Assembly (NCBI GenBank): GCA_034231615.1
Contig: CM067318.1
Coordinates: 32,567,723-32,631,722, forward strand
Source of the DNA: Meghimatium bilineatum
Taxonomy: Eukaryota > Mollusca > Gastropoda > Stylommatophora > Philomycidae
Reading direction: 5' to 3'
Length of the DNA: 64,000 nt
In this document: in pieces, positions 1 to 11,008 of the stretch
How the letters are laid out: each line of letters opens with the position of its first letter
How positions within the stretch are numbered: position 1 is the first letter of the stretch
The notes under the pieces: model-generated
Databases searched by the model: none
What the model was told of the DNA's origin: nothing
What the model saw: only the letters and a program-made list of their open reading frames with translations
Made by a program: the position numbers and the translations under genes

Positions 1-604
1 ACTTCAAAATTTGTGGTTGAGCTTTCGTTAATACCACCCTCATTTAATACTAAACATCTGATGTCCGTTTCTTGTTTTGTTTTCAAATAAGAAGCATTAA
101 AAATCATTTCTTACAGAGATGTAAAGAAGCAACAGGAAGTAAAACTCAAATGAAAATTGCTTTAAAATCAATTTTGAGTAATGCCCACTGTGACAACCAC
201 GGGTATCTTTAATTCTAAACATGACACGATTGGCATACACACTCTAAATATAGTATGATTTCAGGTTACAACAAAATGACATAATTTTTGTGTGCTTTAA
301 AGGGCGTTATTGTGAAAGACATATATCTGCGACAACAAATTTTCAACAACTTATTTGCAGTCCTAATAGCTTGCAGAGTTAAATGATAATTGGTTTTCAG
401 GCTATGGCACATTTGGTCGCTTGATATGCAGTAATATTGTGATGTCTCGGAATATTTGTAACCCAATCCACCTTCATCTTGGTCTTCTTCTGACTTGCTA
501 TTTCCTCTCATGTTGTATGCCTTTATTGCTGCCTATGGTTTCACTGTCATTAAGCGGACGCACCATTTTAGTCTGTTTTTTATGTTTAATGAAATAATAT
601 TTTT
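1..604. other. Gene-free stretch
   Basis: I see no gene here. The only open frame of note, on the - strand around 511-266, has no recognisable domain. Bases about 345-460 resemble 23690-23795 in the same orientation (shared words around 'ggttttcaggctatggcaca' and 'ggtttttaggttatggtaca'), so at least part of this is an uncharacterised dispersed repeat. Confidence 0.4.
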
Positions 605-785
605 GAGGGCAAAGTCAAAGTGAGGCGAGAAAGAGGTAGGCAGATATACAAGTGGGAGAATAACATTACACGATGGACAGGTTACAGTCTAGCAGAATGC
701 ACCACCAAGACAAGAGACAGGGGATGTTGGAGATCCGTTGCAGCCAACCTTCGTTGCGGAGACGGCACTTAATGGTGATGATGAT
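605..785 (+). mobile_element. RTE/CR1-like LINE 3' tail (family RTE-A)
   Basis: This is a 5'-truncated end of a non-LTR retrotransposon. Read in frame it gives the typical C-terminal block of endonuclease/RT elements: basic RERGRQIYKWENNI, then W-TGYSLAECT, then RDRGCWRSVAANLRCGDGT and a stop, followed by a GATGATGAT tail. The same block recurs at 44873-45005, 52495-52745, 55671-55871 and 62565-62720. I did not find a clear target-site duplication. Clade assignment to RTE versus CR1 is an inference from the tail motif. Confidence 0.75.
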
Positions 786-1837
786 TTGAATCATATGTTA
801 TAAGTTCTTTTTCAACTACTGCTGAATTTTTAAGCAGAACATATGTGTCAGTAGCATGCTAGAGTTATGTATCGGTTCTTTTGATTGATTCTTGATTAAG
901 AACTAGCATCACTGAACAAGGAACATTCCCATAACAGCTCTGCCTGCTCTTCCATCAGACAGGCTCAGTGTCCCAGTCATTTATTTGTTGTGGGTTCACT
1001 TGATTTTTCTTGAGGATTCACTGTCTCTCCTCTCTTGGTCACTCCCATTTCTGTCATTCTCTGTACATAGACATTATCTCTTTCAGCATTCTCTTCATTT
1101 TTTGGAATTGTATCCATGACTATTTTAATTAATCTAGCTGTCTATTCCTATAGATTTGCCATGAACTATAGCATTACTCGCCAATGAATCAGCTCTTTTG
1201 TTGCATCCGACTCTTGCATTACCTGTACAGTAGATCTTTCATGTGATGCTTTAAATATTATTGATGAGCTATGTAAATTGTCAAGATCTGTGATAAAGTC
1301 AAACCACGACCAAATTTACGCAAGTTGGGATTATTGGACTGTTTAATTGGACTCTACCAGACAGACATATATTTATTTTGTCAATATTTTTATACTTAAG
1401 ATCCACCTGTATCAGATATGCTGGACCATTTGTATAAAACAACGGTGATACAATACATATCTGTTCTTTGGACTACATCCTGTTTGAATTCTAGTAGGAC
1501 CATTTTTCAGACACAAGATAGTTCCAGTGGAAGTTTAACCCTTTCACCCCTATGAGATTTCCCAATTGTCAATCCCTGATCCCTAAGGCAAGGGGCACAA
1601 CTCCAAAATATGGATATGATGATAAAATTGCATTTTCTTTCAAACTATTCATCATATCACACTCATCATATGTTGACTTGGCAGATCAACAGAAAAATGA
1701 ATAGTCTTGCACAAACCTATATCAAAGATAATTTAATACGTATATGTTTTAAATAATAAACTGTAAAACTCGACATAATGTGGGGAAAATTATTTTTTTT
1801 ATTTTTGGGGTGTTGAGCAGAGGATTCATATTGAGAC
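786..1837. other. Mostly unique stretch
   Basis: No gene is visible. Apart from the SINE-B relic at about 1456-1541, I see only AT-rich sequence without recognisable coding or repeat structure. Confidence 0.4.
1456..1541 (+). mobile_element. SINE-B relic
   Basis: A decayed piece of the SINE-B 3' half: 'ttggactacatcctg', 'ctagtaggaccat' and 'ccagtggaagttt' line up with 14700-14775 and 19260-19330. The GAA-rich tail is lost. No duplication of the target is seen. Confidence 0.5.
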
Positions 1838-3160
1838 TTCTTCTTCTTCTTTCGTTCACTTGAAACATGTCTATATCTGTAATTCTGTCTCCTTAATAAA
1901 ACTCACTGTCTTTTGTAGTTCATACAGTGTCCCATAGAGCTTTGATTCCAGTGTTGTTTCCTCTGGCCAATATGTCTGCCTCAGCGTTTCATGCTCAGAA
2001 CACTCTTGAAGTATATGTTTGGCACTCTGTGCTGCCTGTCCACATGTACACATGGCCGTGTTGCCAATCTTGAACTTTGTATACATGTGACTGCGGAGTC
2101 GGTTGTGTCCTGTTCTGAGACGTAGAATTATAACTTGTTCTGATCTGTTCATAATGTGATAGTCATCTTGTGTTGGTGTTTGTGGCTTTCTTATTGACTT
2201 TATCATCTGTTTTTTCTGATGGTAGGTGATTGGTATATCTGGTTGGTCTTCGGCAGCAGCTTCCTTAGCCAGTTGGTCTGCTTTTTCATTTCCTGGTATT
2301 CCACAGTGAGAGGGTATCCACTGCATGGTTACCCTATACTGGTAAGACAATTCGCTAAGTAGTTTTTTTTAAGTCTGTTAGTTTTCCAGACTGGAGAGCT
2401 TGAAGCACTGACCTTGCATCTGTCAGGAATACCACAGGCTGTAGGTCAGAGTTGGAGTTCAGCAGTTTTTTTAGCTGCCACACTAATTGCCTGGATTTCT
2501 GCATCATAATTATTGCAGAATTTTCCTGTCGGTGTTCTGATTGCATCTCTAGGCTTGTGTGGATATTCTATATATACACCTGCACCTCCATTCCTCACAG
2601 CATTCTGTGCTGACCCATCTGTGTACACTCTGACCCATATATCTTGTGGATATTCCTCATCCAGGAAACTGAGGGTGACTGTCCTCCGCTGCACACTGTT
2701 CTGTTCATACTCGCTTAGTATTCCTTTCACATGGGTCTGAATGTATATTGGCATTCCATGGCTTTCACTCCACAGGGTTTGTTCTGGTACAGACCTTAAG
2801 GGGCTGTCAACTTCAGGTAGGTCTGTAAGTTGTCTACGGAGTCGTTTAGCTTGATGGATAAAGCTGCTCCTTTTCAGTCGCCCCATTGCTAGATTTTGGA
2901 ATCTTTCACTCATTGGATGACTTGGCATACACTGAAACTTTTCTGCTTGAATTAGTACTTTTGTGTCTCTGCGTTCGCCAAGTGTTTGCATTCTTCCCAT
3001 TTTCTGCATCTCTGCTATGGGTGTTGATTTCATTGCTCCCAACATTATTCTAAGTGCCTGGTTTTGCACTTTATCTAGATCTTGTAATGTGGTGTTTGAT
3101 GCAGGACACCACGCAGCTGAACCATATTCCAGGTGTGGTCTTATGCCTTGCTGGTAAACT
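1838..3160 (-). mobile_element. LINE-I copy 2, 5'-truncated
   Basis: About 1.3 kb of the 3' end of LINE-I, nearly identical to 10132-11455. It starts on the + strand with the (TTC)n complement of the GAA tail and ends abruptly inside the RT thumb region, as expected for incomplete reverse transcription. The 7-bp direct repeat TTGAGAC flanks it at 1831-1837 and 3161-3167 and is probably the target-site duplication. The element keeps 13 bases around 2731 that copy 1 has lost, so it shows that the RT and RNase H frames are continuous in the family. Confidence 0.9.
1871..3160 (-). pseudogene. LINE-I RT thumb, RNase H and C-terminal domain, frameshifted
   Basis: The coding part of LINE-I copy 2. 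It reads RT C-terminus (YQQGIRPHLEYGSAAWCPAS), then RNase HI (VYTDGSAQNA, DAEIQAIS, TDARSVLQ, PSHCGIPGNEKADQLA), then a C-terminal Cys/His cluster (CTCG...HILQEC). Two frameshifts break it. Both are one extra T in T-runs, near 2364-2371 and 2464-2472, where copy 1 has one T fewer. The parts lie in three frames covering 3160-2446, 2546-2355 and 2350-1871. It cannot make a functional enzyme because endonuclease and RT palm are absent. Confidence 0.88.
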
Positions 3161-3679
3161 TTGAGACAAAAATATTGAGATATATTCTGAAATCTCCTTT
3201 TTCCCAAACAGAATGATGTTTTATTTCAATGGCAGTTGCAGATGTTCAGCACGTGTCTTCTTTCCTTGTTTGTTCTTTGCGTTATATAACATACAAATTT
3301 GTTTGATCGGCTGCAAATTGATAAACTCATAGTTGACAATGATGCTAAAGTATTCATAGCATGTGGCAATCTCATCAAGATTATGTACAGATCCAACGAT
3401 TTGTACAAAACTCTTTAACTTCTACTTGAAAAACTACATCACTACAGCGAATTTCGCGATGTCACAATTAGTGCCACTGCATGTCCATCTCTTTGTTGGA
3501 AACATTAGGCCTATCTAACAAGGAACGTCACTGTCACTTTTCACGTTATATTTGATACGCAAATTACCTACATCGTGCATATTTTCATCATAACTACGGC
3601 TGTCATCATCAGTGTACATATGAATAATATCTTCCATTTCCAAAACTAGATCTAATAATTCACTAATAAAAAATAATCG

Positions 3680-4045
3680 TAATAAATCAGTCTTACGTTC
3701 GATTGTTTCGATTAAAACATAAAACAGGAAGCTAAACCACAGAGCTACGCAATGTTCATGGTTTCTAATAGACCCAGCACAAACTAAATATGAATATCGA
3801 TCACAGAGACACAAGTAAAATTAAAAAGCGCCGGCAGTGACTGGAAAGTCGAATAAAACTCAGCTAATTTTTAAAAAGCGTAATAAATCAGTCTTACGTC
3901 AGATTACCTCGATTAAAACATAAAACAGGAAGCTAAACCACGGATCTACGCAATGGCCATGGTTTCTAATAGACCCGGCACACACACAAAATGTCATATC
4001 GATCGCAACGACACAAGTTTAAAAAAGTGACTGACGGCGACTGTA
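3680..4045. repeat. Two-copy tandem duplication, period about 201 bp
   Basis: Bases 3680-3840 recur at 3881-4045. Shared blocks include 'taataaatcagtcttacg', 'gattaaaacataaaacagg', 'aagctaaaccac' and 'ggtttctaatagaccc'. The copies have diverged by substitutions and small indels. Neither holds a convincing reading frame; the - strand 99-codon frame over the first copy is interrupted in the second. Confidence 0.8.
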
Positions 4046-4191
4046 AGGGGCAAGTAATAACGGTGACGTGCGCCGACTCTAATTGCGAGCTGGTTAAGAA
4101 AGAATGCTTAAAAAAAAAGAAAATTTTAATTTAAGAAGGGCTCAAACGTTGTGGAGTATTGCTTTAATAGAACTCTGGATTCCTTATATAT

Positions 4192-4466
4192 CTTCTTCTT
4201 CGTTCGTTCTCAAACTCCTAAATATTAGCAGGATGTAGCCAGGAGAACGGAATGCGTTGTGTCATGGTTTACAGCATTGCTGCGATGTCTGCGCCTTGTG
4301 GCCTGACACATCCGACTTCAGCGTGGCTTTGGGTCACTGACCCTATATGGGATGGGAAAGCCAACTCCATCCCATAACCTCCTTAGTTGCCTTTTACGAC
4401 ATGCGTGGAAGGTAAACAGTGTTGCTATTCTTTGCTCCCCTTTTAGGCTCCGGCAACACATGTGTG
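4192..4466 (-). mobile_element. SINE-A copy 1
   Basis: A full-length member of the about 275-bp SINE-A family. On the - strand it begins with GTGTTGCC-GG, carries 'aggcgactaaggagg' and a GGGTCAGTGACCC hairpin, and ends in GAACGAACG(AAGAAGAAGA). The 15-bp direct repeat GGATTCCTTATATAT lies at 4177-4191 and 4467-4481. This is a clear target-site duplication and shows L1-type target-primed insertion. Confidence 0.92.
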
Positions 4467-4599
4467 GGATTCCTTATATATAAACTCCTTCCCTATCAAC
4501 AGAGCAGAAGGCCATCTGTCCAGAGAATACTCAGTGTGCATAATACCATAGCTCAAAGGATAATTCCCTAGTAACCTCCAAAAATTTGATATATATATT

Positions 4600-5355
4600 T
4601 TTATAGTCACTGAAACGACACTGTGACTGGATTAGCGACCCGACAGTGTAGAAATTCCTGTGTTATCCTGATGCTATCATATGGATGTGAGAGCTGGAAA
4701 AGCTCTTTATCTTCAGAAAAGAAATTACTGAGTTTCGAGAACAAACGTCTTCGTAGGATAACTAACATCCATTGGAGTGAATTCAAATAGAATGATAAAA
4801 TCAGAGAAGAGACATCAAAATTTCCTCACAGATGTTATCAGAAAATGCTGTTGGTCCTACATCGAGCATGTCCTACGCGCAGACATGAACAGAATACACC
4901 ACCAATCTCTTCGGGTAGACCAAAAGAACGCCAGTGTGTTGCCAGGGCCCAAAAGGGGAGTAAAGAATAGCAACACTTTTTACCTTCCATGCATGTCGTA
5001 AAAGGCGACTAAGGAGGTTATGGGATGTAGTTGGCTGTCCCATCCCATATAGGGTCAGTGACCCAAAGCTATGCTGAAGTCGGATGTGTCAGGCTGAAAG
5101 GCGCAGATATCACATCAATGCTGTAAACAATGACACAATGCATTCCGTACTCCGGACTACATCCTGCTAATCTGCAGGAGTTTGAGAATTAACGCAGAAG
5201 AAGAAGACCAAAAGAAACACTTAGAAGAACAATACTTAGAGAAAGTAAAACAATCAATATCCATACTATTCAAGAACTGCACAGAATAGCTTTGAACAGA
5301 CAGAATTGGAGAGATCTGACCTCTGCGCTAACATCATCGCAAAAGGAAAATGAAT
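4600..5355 (+). mobile_element. RTE/CR1-like LINE C-terminal fragment, split by SINE-A
   Basis: A decayed LINE 3' end. Readable blocks are LSYGCESWKSSLSSEKKLLS and FENKRLRRITNIHWSEFK (thumb region after the RT core), then GRPKE-LRRTILRES and LNRQNWRDLTSAL (basic tail with the W/R motif). Internal frameshifts are present, and the piece is interrupted at 4929-5204 by a younger SINE-A. No intact protein can be made. Confidence 0.75.
4929..5204 (+). mobile_element. SINE-A copy 2 nested in a LINE
   Basis: Complete SINE-A in + orientation, from 'cgccagtgtgttgccagg' to 'gagaattaacgcagaagaag'. The 12-bp duplication AGACCAAAAGAA is present at 4917-4928 and 5205-5216. Removing one copy of the duplication rejoins the host LINE in its basic GRPKE block, which proves that the SINE is younger than the LINE fragment. 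Confidence 0.93.
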
Positions 5356-5468
5356 GAATGAGTGTAGAAATAGCACTAAGTAATATCGCTCGTAGGAAAC
5401 AATGAAGAGTTCTCAGGGGACGTCTAGCATAGAACTAACAAATAGACAGGTTACATTAAACATGCGAA

Positions 5469-5535
5469 AACTTTAACATGAAGATAAACATAGAAAAGAC
5501 TGAAACAATGAAGATAGGAAGAACAGAAAGAAACA

Positions 5536-5622
<87 letters not shown>

Positions 5623-6185
5623 AACAAAAGACTTAAACAAGTGACAGAATTCATATATCTAGGAAGCAATATAACAACAGACGGCAAAAGCAGTAAAGAA
5701 ATACACGATAGATGTAGTAAAGGTTACCAAGCCCTAGGGAAAATGACACCAATTTTATGAAACAAAAATGTCGATTTAAACACAAAATAACACTATTCAA
5801 AACGATTATTATGCCAAAGCTGCGCTACCAATGCCAAATGACAGCACAAGACAAATGTAAACTAGTGACAGCTGAAATGGCATGTTTACGCAGAATCATA
5901 GGAATATCGCTAAGAGACAGAGTGAGAAATGAGGACATTAGACAAAGAACCGGCACCGCCCCAATCTTGGAATATATTGAGCCAACAGATCAAATGGTTT
6001 GCACACATCAGCAGACTACCACCAGACAGCATACCACAGCAAGCTATACTACACAGATAAAGTGACAGCAGACCTAGAGGCCGAACTAGAAAATGATGGA
6101 CCCCCTGATATGAAAGAGGCGACAAATTCCACAATATACTCAGCACACACGAGGGCCATCTCCAGAGAACTCTTCTACCCCTGAC
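5469..6185 (+). mobile_element. RTE-like LINE C-terminal fragment (family RTE-C)
   Basis: Decayed RT C-terminal region. Blocks read in changing frames are INIEKTETMKIGRTERNT, then VTEFIYLGSNITTDGKSS, CLRRIIGISLRDRVRNEDIR and RTGTAPILEYIE. These are the usual motifs downstream of the RT catalytic core in RTE-like elements (YLGS.. and RVRNE..R.RTG..). A TA-repeat at 5539-5618 has expanded between the first two blocks. The longest uninterrupted frame is 5757-6065. Relatives are at 27980-28570, 40650-41510 and 59935-60285. Confidence 0.75.
5539..5618. repeat. (AT)n microsatellite
   Basis: About 40 uninterrupted AT units lie inside RTE-C coding relics. The perfect array implies recent slippage, and its length is likely polymorphic or subject to assembly error. 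Confidence 0.98.
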
Positions 6186-6454
6186 GCTGAAAGGCAATAA
6201 AGTGTTTAGCGAATAGATAGATATATTTGTATATAATTGTGTATATTTTATACTACCGTATATTTCCGATTAGAAGCCAAGAATTTTTGTATTTTTTCTG
6301 TTGTTGATGTAGGGAATTTGGCTTATATAAAACACACTAAAAATAATTACCGTAACAAAACGGTAACACCGAATACTGTCAGATAAGCCTACCGGTAACA
6401 GGAAAAAACTTACTGGTACCAAACATTCCAATTTAGGATATCATCAGTCTGTCT

Positions 6455-7010
6455 CGCTGTCTACCGGTACATTGTCATCATCTGCATTGTGCTCAATGAT
6501 AGCATCATCCTCACATTCACCCATTGCATTACTGATGGAGCACTTTTTGAAAAATTTGATAATTTCAGACAGAATACCCGACCATGGTTTTTTTACCCAC
6601 TTAGCGATTGCAATGATGTCTGCTTTTTTTAAACGTAACTTTTCATCACAGCTAAATCAGATGACAGTATTAATTATATTTTGCTCAAAGTCTGTCCTTA
6701 AATGGTTATATTAAGGGAGACATTTAGTGGCTCAGGGAGGTAAGATAGATCCTCAGGAATCAGATATAGACATCCTCATCTTGCAGCAATATTTTTCCAC
6801 TTTCTCAGTGAATTATGCCCGAAACAAGTCTCAGACTAGCATGGATGGTTGTATTATAGCGACCACCCTTATTCTGTTCCCACACTTTATCCAGCCATTC
6901 CAGAGTATGACTTTTGTCCATCCAAGCTATCATGTGGATACTCACAAAAACACCACTTGGGAATTTCAACTGCTTAGCTACTTAGGCAGAGTTAAGTTTT
7001 TAAAACCCTG
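6455..7010 (-). pseudogene. Pogo/Tigger-like DDE transposase fossil
   Basis: The - strand reads PSGVFVSIHMIAWMDKSHTL, then EWLDKVWEQNKGG, later PFKDRL-AKYN and finally a block of the type W-K-PWSGILSEIIKFFKKC followed by SISNAMGECEDD. These match the order in pogo-group (Tc1/mariner superfamily) transposases: the segment before the second catalytic D, the NKPFKD segment, and the C-terminal W..I..E.I..SF..CGI.NA..G.ED block. Frameshifts and stops disrupt it, and the N-terminal DNA-binding domain is not visible. On its 3' side, 6252-6280 ('taccgtatatttccgatt') resembles pogo terminal repeats. The family call comes from motif order read by eye. Confidence 0.65.
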
Positions 7011-7019
7011 AACAAAGAA

Positions 7020-7490
7020 GGAAGCAAGACAGGAGCAGCCATACACACAAATGACCATCCACACAGTTAAAATCATGTTGAAATCTGTGAACAAAGAGAA
7101 TTGGATGAACAGATAAGGCATGGGAAACACTAGGAGGGAAATCTAGAAATATATTACCAGCCCAAATCCCAATGACAACAACCTTTTGGGAAGGAACTGT
7201 CAGACTGAGTATCATTTTCCGACTTTGCACACAATATGTACAGCTTAACAATCACCTCAATAGGATACAACCAAAATACACTCTAGGATGCAGACTGTGC
7301 ACTCACCCCTAAAAACTGTCGACCACCACCTTTTTTAAATATCCAGCACTGGGTAACCTCAGGAAAATTCTTCTCCCTCCAAGGTCAGATAAACGGAACA
7401 CCTTACATGGAATAAAACAACAGCTCACAAACACATGCTACCAACCCCACCCAGAAGCATCCACAGGTGGCGGATAGAGGAAAAGTATAA
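7020..7490 (+). mobile_element. Jockey-like LINE C-terminal fragment
   Basis: Reading across small frameshifts gives RLCTQYVQLNNHLNRIQPKY followed by a CRLCTHP cluster, then LFKYPALGNLRKILLPP. This is the usual region after RNase H in Jockey-type LINEs (R.RTGH.RLN.H...C.LC...E...H.L..CP.L). Stops are frequent. It may be the end of a copy separate from the LINE-II that starts further right. Confidence 0.6.
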
Positions 7491-7639
7491 AGGCCAGCTG
7501 TGAATAAGCCTCTGGGCAAATAAGAAACTACTGACCACACCTGTGTTGCTGACTACGAAGACAGGGCGGTATATTCGATGGCGCTGATATCCCCACTGAA
7601 ATACCCCATGTGTCCAGTGACTGACACCAACAAGCGAGT

Positions 7640-10131
7640 GTGAGCAGCTATGAGCTCAGGTTGCTGGAGAGGGTCACTGACACCACTTCAGGAACGTGCC
7701 AATTGGTGGAGGTGGGTGGGTTTGGAGCAGGGGTAGGGTTAGGGGGGAAACACTTTAGCAGGAAAGCTCATAAGTTCAGAAAGACAGCTTTCCTAAGAGA
7801 GAACACTCTAAATACAAACTACTACTGCCTTGTAGGTGTCATCGGGAGATGGAAAGGCATTTGGAGACATCCCAAACAGAAAAACTCAACCCAGCCTGCT
7901 GAAGATGGAGTGTGTTAGCCAGCGATGGCACAGATACTGGGATAAATTAGGGCACACACTGTCATCATGGCATCACTCCTATCAGCTACAACCGGGGAGG
8001 AGCAGAGCCAGGCGCCTCCATAGGGCCCACCCAAGCGACCAGTGCCTCTACTAACCAAGAGGTCAGGGGAAAGCAGAGTAGTGCTACTGACCAAACCAAA
8101 TGCCTCAGAGTTGCTGAGTGGAATGCAGAAGAAGTGCGAAACTTAAAGCCTGAGCTACAGGAATTCTTAGGGAAAAAACATATCGACATAGTGTGCATAC
8201 AAGAGACTCACCTAAAGGACACACAAAAACTCTTTATTTGGGGTTATGAAGCCTTACGCCAAGATCGATTTTAAAAAAAGTCAAAGTAGGAATACTGACA
8301 TTTGTAAAAACATCAATACCAGCAGTAGAAGTAAAAAGATCTGGAGTAAGAGAACTTGAACATATAACAGTGAAGTTGCTGCTTCCTGGAGGAGATCCAA
8401 CAATCACACAATGCTACAGCCCTCCTGTCACAAAAATAGAACTTTGTAAACTAAAGATAGAGGAATCGAGTCACCTAATAGTGGGTGACTTTAATGGCCA
8501 CTCACCAAGCTGGGGCTAAGAGGATATGGATTAAAGAGCTGAAGAGATAGAAGACTGGATTATTAAAAACAATAAACTTATTCTAATAAACCTGCCAGAT
8601 GATACACCAACATTCTACTCCAGAGCCTGCAAAAAACTACCTCACCATGGCAACAGATGACAAAGATAGACACATTACAAGAACAGTAGAAAGTCAACTG
8701 AGAGGAAGTGACCATGTACCAGTCATCCTGCAAATCTCCAAGACAGGAAGTACAGGACAACATAGCTTGTCCCCAAGCTGGAACTTCTAAAACCAAATTG
8801 GACCCTCTTCAGGGAACAAACAGACCAGCTCTGCCAGAATATCACCCTCACTAACAACATAAACCACATCTCACAAATAAAACGATACCCCAATCTGCAC
8901 AGAAGGCCATACCAAGGGGCAGATGAAGAGAATACAAGTCTTATTGGAGTGAGACCCTAGAAACATTGCATAACGAGCTGAATGATGCAAGGAATACAAT
9001 GGAGTACAATGGAAATACCATATAGTAGAAAATTAAAAGAAACACAATGTGTGTTTCACGTTCAATGAGCAGAAAAGAACAGATATTCAAAAGAGCTGGC
9101 ATGAAAAGACCAGCAGTCTAAACATGACAAAAGATATGGGCAAACTATGGAACCTCACAAGAACTCTAAATAAAGAAACAAAGAATTCATACTACAAGAC
9201 TGTCATCAAAGAAGCTAGAAAATTCCACACAGGAAAAATGGCAGCAAACATTTTAGCTGACTTCTATAAGGAAAGCACAACAACACTCTCTCATACACGT
9301 ATCAAAGAAGTCAAAAAAAGAAATTAAAAGAAAACGTAAGAATCAAAATCCAGAGCAATGCCATTGCAGAATTATATGGTCCCAAAGGAAAACCAAAAAA
9401 GCCTGTGGAAAGGAAGCAAATGGAAGTATTCTCAAAAAAGTCTACTGGGGTACAGTTAGACCTGTAGTAGAATATGGAATGACAGCCTAGGCATGAGCAT
9501 CAAAAACAAATACTGATCGCCTATCTAAAGTATTAAAAAAATCACGTAAAAATCTGCCCACTGGATGACAGAAGAGAAGAAAGAGTGCTTGTGCAAAGGG
9601 AAAAAAATTAAGCGTATGCCAATCCATCTAATACATGTGCAAATTTCTAGATCAACCACTAACAGGCAGAAGAGAACCAGCTTATGTCACAATAATGTCA
9701 CATCTCCAATTATGAGACAATTATGTCACATCTTCAACCATCTCCATCAACAATACAATGATATCCTCACAAACTTCCCAACTGAAATTGAAATTTATTT
9801 TGAGGAGCCAGACGAGTCTCCAAAACATCTCCAAAATAACAGACATTCCTGGAATAATTAATAAGGAATACCAAGACTCCACCTCAACTAAAAGCATTGA
9901 CACAAGATAATATAAATAAAATACAATCCCAAGGAATGAACACATGTCTACACTGATGGATCAGTAGAGGGAGCTCTAAGGAATGGAGGAGTTGAAATTC
10001 TTATAAGACTCGGGAAGACAATCTAAAGCTTTTCCAACCGGGAAATACTCCTCTAACTTAAGAGCAGAAAAAGTTGCACTCTATCAAGCACTGAAAGTCT
10101 TCACCGAACCAGGACTGGCAAGAACAAAGAT
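7640..10131 (+). mobile_element. LINE-II, left part (old, decayed)
   Basis: The 5' portion of an old Jockey/ingi-like LINE. It carries the shared 5' motif at about 7899-7938 (GCTGAAGATGGA..GCC..GGCACAGATA). An endonuclease domain follows: VAEWNAEEVRNLKPELQE, HIDIVCIQETHLK, IVGDFNGHSPSWG, with SDHVPVILQI at about 8706-8735. The RT catalytic part is missing. The sequence jumps near 9345 from the linker to the thumb (LYWGTVRPVVEYGM-type remnant, 9440-9480). RNase H begins around 9940 (HMSTLMDQ.. in shifted frame for VYTDGS). Many stops show that it is dead. The right part resumes at 14175 after the LINE-I insertion. The 5' limit is uncertain. Confidence 0.7.
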
Positions 10132-10166
10132 TCTTCTTCTTCTTCTTTCGTTCACTTGAAACATGT

Positions 10167-10988
10167 CTATATCTGTAATTCTGTCTCCTTAATAAAACTC
10201 AATGTCTTTTGTAGTTCATACAGTGCCCCATAGAGCTTTGATTCCAGTGTTGTTTCCTCTGGCCAATATGTCTGCCTCAGCGTTTCATGCTCAGAACACT
10301 CTTGAAGTATATGTTTGGCACTCTGTGCTGCCTGTCCACATGTACACATGGCCGTGTTGCCAATCTTGAACTTTGTATACATGTGACTGCGGAGTCGGTT
10401 GTGTCCTGTTCTGAGACGTAGAATTATAACTTGTTCTGATCTGTTCATAATGTGATAGTCATCTTGTTTTGGTGTTTGTGGCTTTCTTATTGACTTTATC
10501 ATCTGTTTTTTCTGATGGTAGGTGATTGGTATATCTGGTTGGTCTTCGGCAGCACCTTCCTTAGCCAGTTTGTCTGCTTTTTCATTTCCTGGTATTCCAC
10601 AGTGAGAGGGTATCCACTGCATGGTTACCCTATACTGGTAAGACAATTCGCTAAGTAGTTTTTTTAAGTCTGTTAGTTTTCCAGACTGGAGAGCTTGAAG
10701 CACTGACCTTGCATCTGTCAGGAATACCACAAGCTGTAGGTCAGAGTTGGAGTTCAGCAGTTTTTTAGCTGCCACACTAATTGCCTGGATTTCTGCATCA
10801 TAATTATTGCAGAATTTTCCTGTCAGTGTTCTGATTGTATCTCTAGGCTTGTGTGGATATTCTATATATACACCTGCGCCTCCATTCCTCACAGCATTCT
10901 GTGCTGATCCATCTGTGTACACTCTGACCCATATATCTTGTGGATATTCCTCATCCAGGAAACTGAGGGTGACTGTCATTCGCTGCAC
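10167..10988 (-). CDS. LINE-I RNase HI plus C-terminal Cys/His domain (273 codons)
   Basis: This is the downstream part of the LINE-I polyprotein. The start given is only the first in-frame ATG after a frameshift, so natural translation probably began far upstream. The RNase HI catalytic set is complete: D26 in VYTDGSAQ, E66 in DAEIQAIS, D92 in FLTDARS and D139 in GNEKADKLA, with SHCGIPGN preceding the last. After it comes LRLRTGHNRLRSHMYTKF and then a CTCG..HILQEC cluster ending in KETELQI. RNase H would remove the RNA strand during target-primed reverse transcription. The C-terminal cluster is typical of Jockey-type elements and its role is unknown. The frame stays open, so the copy is recent. 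Confidence 0.9.
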   Translation of the reverse strand: MQRMTVTLSFLDEEYPQDIWVRVYTDGSAQNAVRNGGAGVYIEYPHKPRDTIRTLTGKFCNNYDAEIQAISVAAKKLLNSNSDLQLVVFLTDARSVLQALQSGKLTDLKKLLSELSYQYRVTMQWIPSHCGIPGNEKADKLAKEGAAEDQPDIPITYHQKKQMIKSIRKPQTPKQDDYHIMNRSEQVIILRLRTGHNRLRSHMYTKFKIGNTAMCTCGQAAQSAKHILQECSEHETLRQTYWPEETTLESKLYGALYELQKTLSFIKETELQI

Positions 10989-11008
10989 ACTGTTCTGTTC
11001 GTCCTCGC

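Noticed and set aside
2963-3157. Identical 64-codon + strand frames here and at 11244-11438
   Set aside because: Identical because both are antisense to the same LINE-I segment, not a conserved small gene.
1831-3180. ATATTGAGA (1828-1836 and 3172-3180) as the target duplication of LINE-I copy 2
   Set aside because: TTGAGAC directly abuts both element ends, whereas the 9-bp match leaves unexplained bases at the 5' junction.
5451-5687. Open frame of 78 codons on the - strand
   Set aside because: Most of it is a translated (AT)n microsatellite giving alternating Ile-Tyr.
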